From assembly GCA_002393965.1 (NCBI GenBank), contig DGSL01000027.1, forward strand, positions 53,720 to 74,030: a stretch of 20,311 bases of DNA. Reading direction: 5' to 3'. Of this stretch, positions 8,774 to 16,104 are shown in pieces; the stretch's first letter is position 1, and every line of letters starts with the position of its first letter. Below the pieces are notes generated by a model. The model was not told where the DNA came from. It saw nothing but the letters and a program-made list of their open reading frames with translations, and did not search any database. This stretch comes from Bacteroidales bacterium UBA4363 (GTDB taxonomy: Bacteria > Bacteroidota > Bacteroidia > Bacteroidales > Paludibacteraceae). The translations under genes were made by a program, and so were the position numbers.

Positions 8774-10576
8774 TTAAAATGGTAAATCTTCTAAACTAGG
8801 TTCTTTATTCTTCAATAATATCCTTGAAAGAATTTCCGCAGCCCTTTCATTTCCTAGTTCCGCAGCTCTTTTGAAGTACTTGGCAGCTTCTTCTTCATCC
8901 TCGTCTACTATATAACCATAGTAATAGTATTCACCTATCATGCATACGGCTGCTGCACATTCATTTTTGGCTGCTCTTCTAAAATACCTCAATGCTTCCC
9001 TCTTATTCTTCCTGATTCCATTACCGTAATAGTAGCACAGTCCTAAAACATAAACCGCAGGAATATAATCTTTTGAAGCAGACCGTTTGTACCACTTCAA
9101 GGCTTCTATTTTGTCTTCGGCAGCACCTTTGCCAAAATCATAGCAATCTCCTATCGCGCATTGAGCCTGGCTACACCCTATTTCTGCAGCCTTTTTCCAC
9201 CATCTAAAGGACTCTTGGATATCGACACTCAATCCCTTATCACCATCTTGACACCATTTTCCCAAGAAGTACATAGCCTCAGGATTTCCCATCTCTGCAG
9301 ACTTCTTATATGCCGCCACGATATCCTCATTACTTGCATTCATCTCTTCAAGGCACCTGCCTATATGAAGTTGTGCATCAGCATCACCCTGCTCCGAAGC
9401 CTTCTTGAACCAATGCATCGCTTTAGTATAGTCCTTCACTACACCCTCTCCTTTATAGTAGCTAAGACCTAGATTGAATTGCGCCTCATCACAACCTTGT
9501 TCAGCGGATTTCCCACACCATTGATTTGCAGCGACAATGTCTTTCTCAACACCATGTCCATAAAAAAGGCAAATGCCCAAGTTACATTGCCATTGTCTGT
9601 ATCCCTTTTCTGCGGCTTTCTTGATCCAACTGACAGGACGTCCATGCACTTTGTATTCTTCTCCCATAAAGCCGCTGTTCCATTGTGTAGTAGCAACATT
9701 CCACGAAATGCAGTTCAGTGCGCCACCCTTGCGAACAGCTTCTAAAGCAGGCACACCCATCACCTTGCAACGTGGCATGGCATCCCTTATCTGCTGTAGC
9801 GCTTGTTCGTCTTCTGGTATTCCTAATTGTGGCACTAATACCAGATTACCTATCTGCAAGAAGTTGATGTAGGCCCAACTGCGCTTGTGTTTTCGTTTCA
9901 CATTGTACCTTAGCGGAATCACTTCTACATATTTCTCTAAACGCTTTTGAAACTGAATAGCTTTCGCAGCATCAAAGTCTGCATAGTTAGTCATCAACAC
10001 ACGATTGTCGCCTACATAATGTACTATGCCATCACTATGTCCGAAAATCTCTTTTCTGTCCCATGGAAGGAATATAATGTCACATTCAAAAGCTTCCTCT
10101 AATAGTCGTTGAACTTCGTTGCGCGACTTATCCTTGTTCTCAAAGAACACTTTTTCCGTCATCACAATCTTGTCATCACATCTTACCACATTACCTCCAT
10201 CAATGACCAAATCTAAATCAAAGACCTTTCCATCTTGCCGTAAGCAATCGATATTCCCGATGCGATTCACATCCGTTATGGTTCGCTGATAGTATTTTGT
10301 TTGCAGATAGTCTGGATTGTATTTGTAAAAGACAAAACGTTTCTCGCTTGTCTGAATCGGCATATAATCACGACACCAGATATCCTTTGTGTGACTCAGC
10401 AACCTGTGGTCGATATCATTTTCCTTCAAAATCTTATCAAGACTTTGATACATAGCAGGACACCGCTCTGGCAATAAGTCAGAAAAGTACACCGTATCTG
10501 TCAGGCTATCAACCATGTGATTGCCGTAATAGATTCCGTAGAGGGTATTCCAGTTAGTTGTGTTGTTTGTGGTCAT
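8774..10576 (-). CDS. Agmatine/peptidylarginine deiminase-like enzyme fused to Sel1 repeats
   Basis: The first 310 or so of 600 residues are a guanidine-modifying enzyme of the PF04371 type, which hydrolyses a guanidinium group to a ureido group. The family marks are all present: WCRDYMP (67-73), IDGGNV (125-130), GHSDGIV (179-185) and GGALNCISW (284-292) with the likely nucleophile C289. Residues 316-590 form seven complete Sel1-like repeats plus a partial one (pattern KKAAExG..xAq..LGxCYYxGxGv..D...A..WY), a protein-binding helical solenoid. No signal peptide is seen, so it is probably cytosolic, unlike secreted Porphyromonas deiminase. No carbamoylputrescine amidase is nearby, which argues against a plain polyamine role. 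Its ATG overlaps the stop of the upstream gene (ATGA), implying translational coupling. The substrate is unknown. Confidence 0.85.
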   Translation of the reverse strand: MTTNNTTNWNTLYGIYYGNHMVDSLTDTVYFSDLLPERCPAMYQSLDKILKENDIDHRLLSHTKDIWCRDYMPIQTSEKRFVFYKYNPDYLQTKYYQRTITDVNRIGNIDCLRQDGKVFDLDLVIDGGNVVRCDDKIVMTEKVFFENKDKSRNEVQRLLEEAFECDIIFLPWDRKEIFGHSDGIVHYVGDNRVLMTNYADFDAAKAIQFQKRLEKYVEVIPLRYNVKRKHKRSWAYINFLQIGNLVLVPQLGIPEDEQALQQIRDAMPRCKVMGVPALEAVRKGGALNCISWNVATTQWNSGFMGEEYKVHGRPVSWIKKAAEKGYRQWQCNLGICLFYGHGVEKDIVAANQWCGKSAEQGCDEAQFNLGLSYYKGEGVVKDYTKAMHWFKKASEQGDADAQLHIGRCLEEMNASNEDIVAAYKKSAEMGNPEAMYFLGKWCQDGDKGLSVDIQESFRWWKKAAEIGCSQAQCAIGDCYDFGKGAAEDKIEALKWYKRSASKDYIPAVYVLGLCYYYGNGIRKNKREALRYFRRAAKNECAAAVCMIGEYYYYGYIVDEDEEEAAKYFKRAAELGNERAAEILSRILLKNKEPSLEDLPF

Positions 10577-11265
10577 AGAGCCTTTATTAAAGATGGAATG
10601 TAGCCTAAATTGTCTTTCGCATAATGTGAAGCCTGTTCATTGGTCATACAATGCGCCTGTACTTTCTCCATTAAAAACTCAATGACCATCTTTTCTTTAG
10701 CAGGATATTTACTTTTACGGAACGACTCATCGCATAATACAGCCCGTAGTTTGCATTCACAGAACTCGTCATCCACCGTTTTTCCCAAATTAATTCGGCT
10801 TGAGAACAACACATCGCAATTAGCATTACTTTGGACGACCTTTATAGTCTCGCTTTCTATTTCCATATAATTTAGATTACTTCGTTTCTGTATGGCCTCC
10901 AACACTTTATGTGGGCCAACAACCATCTTGTCATTTATAATTGCGCTCCTTATGAGATAAGTGAAATAAACTTCATCCGTATCACTCACAACAAAATCGA
11001 TTCCGGCATAATTACCACCTTTATATGAATCTGACGACTTTGTTCCACATCGATGCACATAGAAGTGATTTTTGTTATTCCTTTGTAAGTCATTTTGATG
11101 GACAGAATTGTCCTCAAAGCCCCCTTTTTCGTAGTAATACACTTCAATCTCTTTGGGACAGATTGATACTCCTTTCAATACCAAAACTGATTCTGTAAGA
11201 AACAATCTTGCTTCTGCCTGAAGCTTCTGGCACATTTCTGAAAAACAACAGCTCTTTTTTTCCAT
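10573..11265 (-). CDS. Unrecognised protein, partner of the deiminase-Sel1 gene
   Basis: A complete 230-residue soluble protein that I do not recognise. Likely conserved patches are EVYYYEKGGFEDNSVHQ with NHFYVHRCG soon after, and YKGGNYAGIDFVVSD followed by YLIRS; the spaced His, Arg and Gly residues look like an enzyme or nucleic-acid-binding core. There is no signal peptide or membrane segment. It is the first gene of a two-gene operon: a good promoter lies 33 bases upstream and its stop overlaps the next ATG by 4 bases. The coupling suggests the two proteins are made together, perhaps as a complex; that is inference. Confidence 0.75.
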   Translation of the reverse strand: MEKKSCCFSEMCQKLQAEARLFLTESVLVLKGVSICPKEIEVYYYEKGGFEDNSVHQNDLQRNNKNHFYVHRCGTKSSDSYKGGNYAGIDFVVSDTDEVYFTYLIRSAIINDKMVVGPHKVLEAIQKRSNLNYMEIESETIKVVQSNANCDVLFSSRINLGKTVDDEFCECKLRAVLCDESFRKSKYPAKEKMVIEFLMEKVQAHCMTNEQASHYAKDNLGYIPSLIKAL

Positions 11266-11297
11266 AACGAGTACACTTTTTTGTTCGTTTTCAGTTG

Positions 11298-11331
11298 CAA
11301 AGGTAACTGAAGGATTATGTGTGTGACCAAA
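11298..11331 (-). promoter_or_regulatory. Promoter of the deiminase-Sel1 operon
   Basis: On the minus strand TTTG (11331 to 11328), a 22-base spacer, and TACCTTTG (11305 to 11298), a perfect match to TAnnTTTG. Transcription would start near 11291, giving a leader of about 25 bases before the ATG at 11265. Confidence 0.6.
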
Positions 11332-11392
11332 AATTTTATGTTAAACCGTTGTTAAGATTTCCGAAATAGTTATTTGATTGTTTTTGAATAAT

Positions 11393-11648
11393 TTATATTT
11401 CTATTATTCCTAAAGACTTCAAATATTTATAAGTTCCATCATAGAACTCTGGCAGACGTGTGGGATCTTCAGGGAAGCCTTCTGGGGTGAGGCGGCTGTT
11501 GCCCCTTGGGATACAGATGATGATACCTTGGCGGGCACGAGTCAGAAGTACACGATAGGCATTGAGCATATATTTCTGGTTCTCTTTGTTGTTCTCTGGA
11601 TTCCACTTGTTCTTTCCATTGAATTTATAGAAGTTCCAATTGCCGTCT
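11393..11648 (-). pseudogene. C-terminal remnant of a DUF2075 helicase-like protein
   Basis: About 85 codons remain, including NAYRVLLTRARQGIIICIP (a helicase motif VI) and LPEFYDGTYKYLKSLG before the stop, typical of the end of DUF2075 proteins (UvrD/Schlafen-related NTPases). The 5' part is gone: at 11648/11649 the reading frame runs straight into the antisense of the second dnaK tail, giving a chimeric open frame up to 11794 that is not a real gene. A complete DUF2075 gene would extend several hundred codons further. Confidence 0.82.
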
Positions 11649-11843
11649 ATGCTGCCAGCCAGGACATGTATAATGCAGCAAATGCACAGGGTGCAGCTCA
11701 GCAACCACAGCCGGATGCCGGTCAGGCACAGGGCAATGGTGGCAATGCATCCGAGAATGTCCAGGATGCAGACTTCGAGGAGGTGAAATAACATTTAACA
11801 GCATAAAGAAGAGAGGTGCAGCCATTATGGCTGCACCTCTCTT
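11649..11843 (+). pseudogene. Second copy of the dnaK 3' end with terminator
   Basis: The last 48 dnaK codons through DFEEVK and the TAA (11789-11791), followed by the same terminator. There is no start, so this is a non-functional tail. It differs from 6753-6947 at 11653, 11692, 11826 and 11833. The change at 11833 restores the terminator pair that is mismatched behind the intact dnaK. The hairpin (11805-11844) may now end transcription from both sides, including the NUDIX/winged-helix genes read leftward. Homology stops abruptly at both ends. Confidence 0.95.
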
Positions 11844-11904
11844 TCGACCATCCTAGAACCTTCTTATAATTGGATTGTTCTGTTCATCCATTATATGACT
11901 TTTG

Positions 11905-12249
11905 TTAAATTGAATCTTCGACGATTTCCCAATAGCCATTTCTTTTACCATTCACTCTACGTAGAATGTTCTTCTCTTGCAACGCTATGGTAATTGATTT
12001 GACGGTTCGCTCTGACTTTCCAATTTCAGCAGCAATCTCTTTTTTGGTAGCAGATGGATTCTTTTGCACTATGCGAAGTAGAGCGACTTCTTCCAAAGTG
12101 CAATTTTTGCACTTTGGGGGTAGTTCTTCGCCAGCTTTTGCACTTTGAACTTCGTGATTTGCACTTTGGGATTTAGTTTCGTTCTCAACTTTGTTCCAAT
12201 CAACGTGCATAATCCTGTTTCTGAGGTCATGTTCTTCTCCAAGCAACAT
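11905..12249 (-). pseudogene. Winged-helix C-terminal remnant (Schlafen/AAA_4-type tail)
   Basis: A 114-codon frame beginning at ATG 12249, 22 bases after the NUDIX stop. The second half, from CTLEEVALLRIVQ through KKEIAAEIGKSERTVKSITIAL to NGYWEIVED, is a winged helix-turn-helix domain like those ending AlbA_2/AAA_4 ATP-binding proteins; the catalytic part is absent. The linker contains the repeated peptide QSA(N/K), encoded by a repeated 11-mer. It may be the tail of a longer gene replaced by the NUDIX cassette, or a small DNA-binding protein in its own right; I favour a remnant. Confidence 0.55.
12094..12168. repeat. TTTGCACTTTG short repeat cluster
   Basis: The 11-mer TTTGCACTTTG occurs at 12106-12116, 12137-12147 and 12158-12168, and an inverted copy at 12094 makes a perfect 10-3-10 palindrome with the first (12094-12116). 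It lies in the linker-coding part of the winged-helix remnant, where it encodes QSAK-like residues. Similar low-complexity linkers are familiar from Bacteroidota ATPases of this kind. Confidence 0.6.
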
Positions 12250-12271
12250 ACTGCGAAATTTTCGTAATTCC

Positions 12272-12667
12272 CTACGATACAGGCAGCAATCTCTCTATTA
12301 CCTCCACATCTGCTGGTAGCCACTTCACGCTTGTCAGTTCCTCCCTTCCGAGCCACTTGGCTGCCTCATGCTCATTCAGGTGAAGCGAGTCTGTCAACAA
12401 TGAGCACTTATAGCAGTGCATCACCAGATGAAACTTCGGGTAGTCGTATTCCACCGTACAAAGGAATTCATCCACGTTGATTTCCGTTGACAGTTCCTCG
12501 CGAATCTCACGCTTCAAAGCTTCCTCAGGCGATTCACCAGTTTCCACCTTTCCGCCAGGGAATTCCCACCAATCCTTCCACTCACCGTAACCACGTTGGG
12601 TTGCGAATATCTTATCATCTTTGCGGATAACCGCCGCTACAACTTCGATTGTTTTATGTTCTTCCAT
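12272..12667 (-). CDS. NUDIX hydrolase, MutT-like (8-oxo-dGTP or related)
   Basis: A 131-residue pyrophosphohydrolase of the (deoxy)nucleoside triphosphate type. The Nudix box starts at G39 (GKVETGESPEEALKREIREE) with the metal-binding glutamates E54, E57 and E58; the usual late Gly after EEx is Ser. The family cleans oxidised nucleotides or hydrolyses nucleoside diphosphate derivatives; the substrate here is not visible. The ATG at 12667 is chosen over a TTG three codons upstream. It starts 5 bases after the stop of the PLD-helicase gene, so the two are very likely co-transcribed. A diverged fragment of the same gene follows the deiminase operon at 8631-8765. Confidence 0.9.
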   Translation of the reverse strand: MEEHKTIEVVAAVIRKDDKIFATQRGYGEWKDWWEFPGGKVETGESPEEALKREIREELSTEINVDEFLCTVEYDYPKFHLVMHCYKCSLLTDSLHLNEHEAAKWLGREELTSVKWLPADVEVIERLLPVS

Positions 12668-12672
12668 ATCTA

Positions 12673-15600
12673 TCAACCAATTGCTTTATACTGACTTGCA
12701 AAGGCATATGTCGCTTCTGACATAGGAGTATTAAGATGCCATACTATCTGCATAGGCATAGAGCCTTCCATACTCTTCATTGTCACTTGACCAAGGTATG
12801 TAAATCCCATTCTACACCCATAATCTGGATGGTCGACTTGCTGACGGACAAATAACAGCATGTTGTTTTCTCCATTACGATATGCTTCAGCTTCGCGGCT
12901 ACCCTCTCGAACACGATTCTGCGTTTCCCAATGGAAGAATTCGCGATTCTGTGCAAAATCTTTGTAGGCTGTCGTTGAACCTTCCTCGCGTTTCTTAATG
13001 ATATCAACGTACATAGCTTCAAGTTTTATTGGCTTCAATCGTTCTACTCCCTCACGAGACGGTGATTTTCTTTCAAGTGTTGAAAGGCCCAATGCGGCTT
13101 GAATCTGTGCTTTGGTATAGACACCATGCAAGCGCAAAGGATTCCAATCGTTATAAACAGAATTGTCTTCTTTTTCAGGTGCAGAACATCTGTCACGTAG
13201 GAATCCTATAACCTCTTTTATCTCTTGTACGAACAATTTATCATTTGACAAGTCCTGAAACATCTCTGCAATGCTTGCATAACCACCTGCAGTATCAAAG
13301 AGATCATAATAAAACATTACAGCACAGCGTCTTTCTTTTTCTGTTAAGTCTTCCGTTGTACACTTAAATCCACATTCAGCAAACTGCAACAATTGAGTGA
13401 AATACGAATACGAATCCGTCGCGAGCCATTTTTTAGTAACAGCAAACTTTATGTTTTCCACATGAGGTGAAACGCCATTCCGTACTCCAGCGACCTGACA
13501 TAGTTCTCCCCAAGTCAGCGAACCATAAATTTTGTGGAAAGGTATATGACTATAAGCGAGGAATCCACTCAATGAGAACGTTTCTTTGTTGGCCTCATAG
13601 TATGCCGCAATTTCCTTGATGATACGGTTCTTGTTCAAACTACGGAGATACCCTTCTATATTGGCAATAATCTCCTCTTTAGCTTTCTCTTCGAGGATAA
13701 TCTTACAACCAAATGGGGCATTTTGGAATCCTTCTTTTATTTCGGTAAGAATAGAGCGCGAATGACGTCCAATAAGCGATTCAAAGCGTTCCTTGTAGCT
13801 AAACTCTGCTCGTGAGTGCCCAACAAAGTCAAGAACCGTAAGATGGTCTTTATCTTTATGCAGACGGAGTCCGCGTCCAAACTGTTGCAGAAACACAGTA
13901 GCACTCTCTGTTGGTCGCAAGAAGAGGACAGTGTCTATCTCAGGAATGTCTACACCCTCATTGAAAAGATCAACTACAAAGAGATAATTGATGACACCCG
14001 TTTGCAATTGTTTCTTCACTAGTCGACGATGGTAATCACCATCATCACTTGTTAGTACAGACGTTTTCAATCCAGCCAAAGTAAACTTTGCATTCATAAA
14101 TTTGGCATGTTCTTTATCTACACAGAAACAAAGGGCGCGTACCTTATGCAGACGACTATTGCCAATGTATTCTTGCATCTTCTTCAATATGAGCCCCGTG
14201 CGGAAATCATTCTGGGTATAGATGTGCGATAATTCTGCTACATCATATCCATGACCACTCCATTTCACCTCTGACAAATCAACATTGTCAGGAATGCCAT
14301 AATAATGGAAAGGTGCGAGCAAACCCGCATTCAAGGCAGCAGGAAGACGAATTTCTGCCGAAATGTGGCCATCAAAGAAAACCGTAATATCTTCTTGCTC
14401 GTTGGTACGTTCTGGCGTTGCCGTAAGGCCCAGCAGAATCTGTGGCTTGAAGTATGTCATCAGTTTGACATATGTCGGAGCAACAATATGATGCACTTCG
14501 TCCACTACCATGTAATCGTAATAATCCTTCGTCAGTTGAAGACTATCTATACGATTGCGCAACGTGTCCTTACTCGCAAACACATGTTGATAACTGGTCG
14601 GCTCATTATTACCGTCCCATACGCTACCAAAGTTAGGGTCGTCTAGTACGATGCGGAATGTACGCATCGCTTGCGTCAATATCTCCTGTCGATGGGCAAT
14701 AAAGAGGAAATGACTATCGGGATGTGATTCACGATAGCGTTTGAAGTCAAATGCTGCTATGACTGTTTTACCCGTACCCGTTGCAGCAACTACCAGATTA
14801 CGATAATGACCATGTATGTTGCGTTCTACATCAAGTTTCTCAAGAATCTCTTGCTGATAATCTTTAGCACGCATCAGATCGAGTGCCGAGAAATCAAGCA
14901 AAGGTGTTTCCCAATCGGTCCCTAGAGCTTTCCGCAGTCGTTCATCGCTCACACCAGGAATAAAGGCCTCAAACGTCTCATCACACCAATAGGCCTCAAA
15001 CGAATTGCGAACTTCTTCAATAACCTGTGGCAGTTCAAACTGTGTAGCCTTGAAGTTCCATTCTTTACCATCTTTCAATGCATAGCGAGACAGGTTGCTC
15101 GAGCCAATGTAAGCGGTATGAAACCCCGAGTTACGCAAAAAGATGTAAGATTTGGCGTGCAGACGATCCTGCGTCCCATCATACGAAATCTTTATTTCTG
15201 TATTGGGCAATGTAGCCAACCTTGCGATTGCATCATAATCCGTAGCACCAGTATAGGTCGTTGTGATAATGCGTAAATGTTTGCCAGACTGTGTAAACAT
15301 CTTCAAGCTATTCCACAACAGGTTCAATCCGCTCGTTTTGATGAACGAAACGACCCAGCATATTTCATCCGCACAAAGTATCTCCCTATTCAACTCGCTC
15401 TCCATATCGACGGGGCTCTGACCGCCAAAGAACAAGGCGCTTCTACTCAAGGTGGTAACGGGCGTAATAGATCTAAGATGCTCTTCTATATCAGGATATT
15501 CACAATTCGTACGGTCAACAACAGCTGTAAGAATGCTCTTTTGTGCATCAATCAAATCCAGTTCCGTATCTTCTACATTGAACTCACTGCCCAACATCTT

Positions 15601-15846
15601 GATAACACAGTTCACGAACTCTGTATATTTTTCAGATTCCTGTTCCTCCGGCGTTCCAATAAAGGCAACCTCTATCAAATGCTGAAGATACTTGCTTAGT
15701 ATGTGCACTGCATCGTCTTTGGTTATTTGCTTTTTGCCTATATAGAAACGATTAGCATCCACATTCTTCAATTTCAAATGAAAGAGTCGGTTGATAATCT
15801 GCTCGTATATCCCGGTGTTAATAATGCAGTCTTTCATAGGTATCAT
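12673..15846 (-). CDS. PLD nuclease-like / SF2 helicase / DUF3427 protein
   Basis: A 1,057-residue cytosolic protein with three parts. After about 130 unassigned residues comes a phospholipase-D-type domain (about 145-290) with HAK (230-232) and GSSN (248-251), the HxK...N nuclease signature. A DEAD/DEAH-like superfamily 2 helicase follows: Walker A AATGTGKT (354-361), DEVHH (449-453), LGLTATP (472-478) and motif VI QQFGRGLRL near 655. The C-terminal 350 or so residues fit DUF3427. Such proteins resemble restriction or defence helicases; I cannot match this pair to a named system. It leads an operon with the NUDIX gene. The start could also be the ATG three codons in (15837). No clear promoter was found. 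Confidence 0.88.
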   Translation of the reverse strand: MIPMKDCIINTGIYEQIINRLFHLKLKNVDANRFYIGKKQITKDDAVHILSKYLQHLIEVAFIGTPEEQESEKYTEFVNCVIKMLGSEFNVEDTELDLIDAQKSILTAVVDRTNCEYPDIEEHLRSITPVTTLSRSALFFGGQSPVDMESELNREILCADEICWVVSFIKTSGLNLLWNSLKMFTQSGKHLRIITTTYTGATDYDAIARLATLPNTEIKISYDGTQDRLHAKSYIFLRNSGFHTAYIGSSNLSRYALKDGKEWNFKATQFELPQVIEEVRNSFEAYWCDETFEAFIPGVSDERLRKALGTDWETPLLDFSALDLMRAKDYQQEILEKLDVERNIHGHYRNLVVAATGTGKTVIAAFDFKRYRESHPDSHFLFIAHRQEILTQAMRTFRIVLDDPNFGSVWDGNNEPTSYQHVFASKDTLRNRIDSLQLTKDYYDYMVVDEVHHIVAPTYVKLMTYFKPQILLGLTATPERTNEQEDITVFFDGHISAEIRLPAALNAGLLAPFHYYGIPDNVDLSEVKWSGHGYDVAELSHIYTQNDFRTGLILKKMQEYIGNSRLHKVRALCFCVDKEHAKFMNAKFTLAGLKTSVLTSDDGDYHRRLVKKQLQTGVINYLFVVDLFNEGVDIPEIDTVLFLRPTESATVFLQQFGRGLRLHKDKDHLTVLDFVGHSRAEFSYKERFESLIGRHSRSILTEIKEGFQNAPFGCKIILEEKAKEEIIANIEGYLRSLNKNRIIKEIAAYYEANKETFSLSGFLAYSHIPFHKIYGSLTWGELCQVAGVRNGVSPHVENIKFAVTKKWLATDSYSYFTQLLQFAECGFKCTTEDLTEKERRCAVMFYYDLFDTAGGYASIAEMFQDLSNDKLFVQEIKEVIGFLRDRCSAPEKEDNSVYNDWNPLRLHGVYTKAQIQAALGLSTLERKSPSREGVERLKPIKLEAMYVDIIKKREEGSTTAYKDFAQNREFFHWETQNRVREGSREAEAYRNGENNMLLFVRQQVDHPDYGCRMGFTYLGQVTMKSMEGSMPMQIVWHLNTPMSEATYAFASQYKAIG

Positions 15847-15877
15847 CTATTCTTTATACATTATTTATTCAACTTTA

Positions 15878-15894
15878 TTTCCTATAGCAGGAAA
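15878..15894. promoter_or_regulatory. Palindrome upstream of the PLD-helicase gene
   Basis: TTTCCT-ATAGC-AGGAAA, a perfect 6-5-6 inverted repeat 31 bases before the ATG at 15846. It may be an operator. The rest of the 258-base gap (15847-16104) shows no gene or terminator that I can support. Confidence 0.3.
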
Positions 15895-16104
15895 TATTCA
15901 TTCCACTTTCTTTGTTTTCAACACAATCCACTTTACTCATCAAGTATTTTGTTTCACGCAACTCCTTTTACAAAAGGGCGTCCACGCTCAGCCAATTGCT
16001 CTTGACTTGGGACGCTATTCTATAATTAACAACGAACTATGGTTCAGCCTGTGGCTGTATGCCTTTATTCTCTTTTGTCATTGCTTGAGCTGGTCTCTTC
16101 CTTT

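Noticed and set aside
8774..10576. Reading the deiminase as secreted Porphyromonas-type peptidylarginine deiminase
   Set aside because: No signal peptide or type IX secretion C-terminal domain is present; the C-terminus is made of Sel1 repeats, so a cytosolic role is more likely.
6753..11843. A site-specific integrative element with attL/attR in dnaK
   Set aside because: The repeats are far longer than usual att cores, are imperfect, and no integrase or excisionase gene lies between or near them; homologous recombination explains them better.
12069..12356. 95-codon minus-strand frame overlapping the NUDIX 3' end and the winged-helix remnant
   Set aside because: It is out of frame with both recognisable genes and has no domain pattern.
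15950..16030. Short minus-strand frame reading SQEQLAERGRPFVKGVA before the PLD-helicase gene
   Set aside because: It reads like a protein fragment, but it is too short to identify and lacks a start, terminator or matching neighbour.
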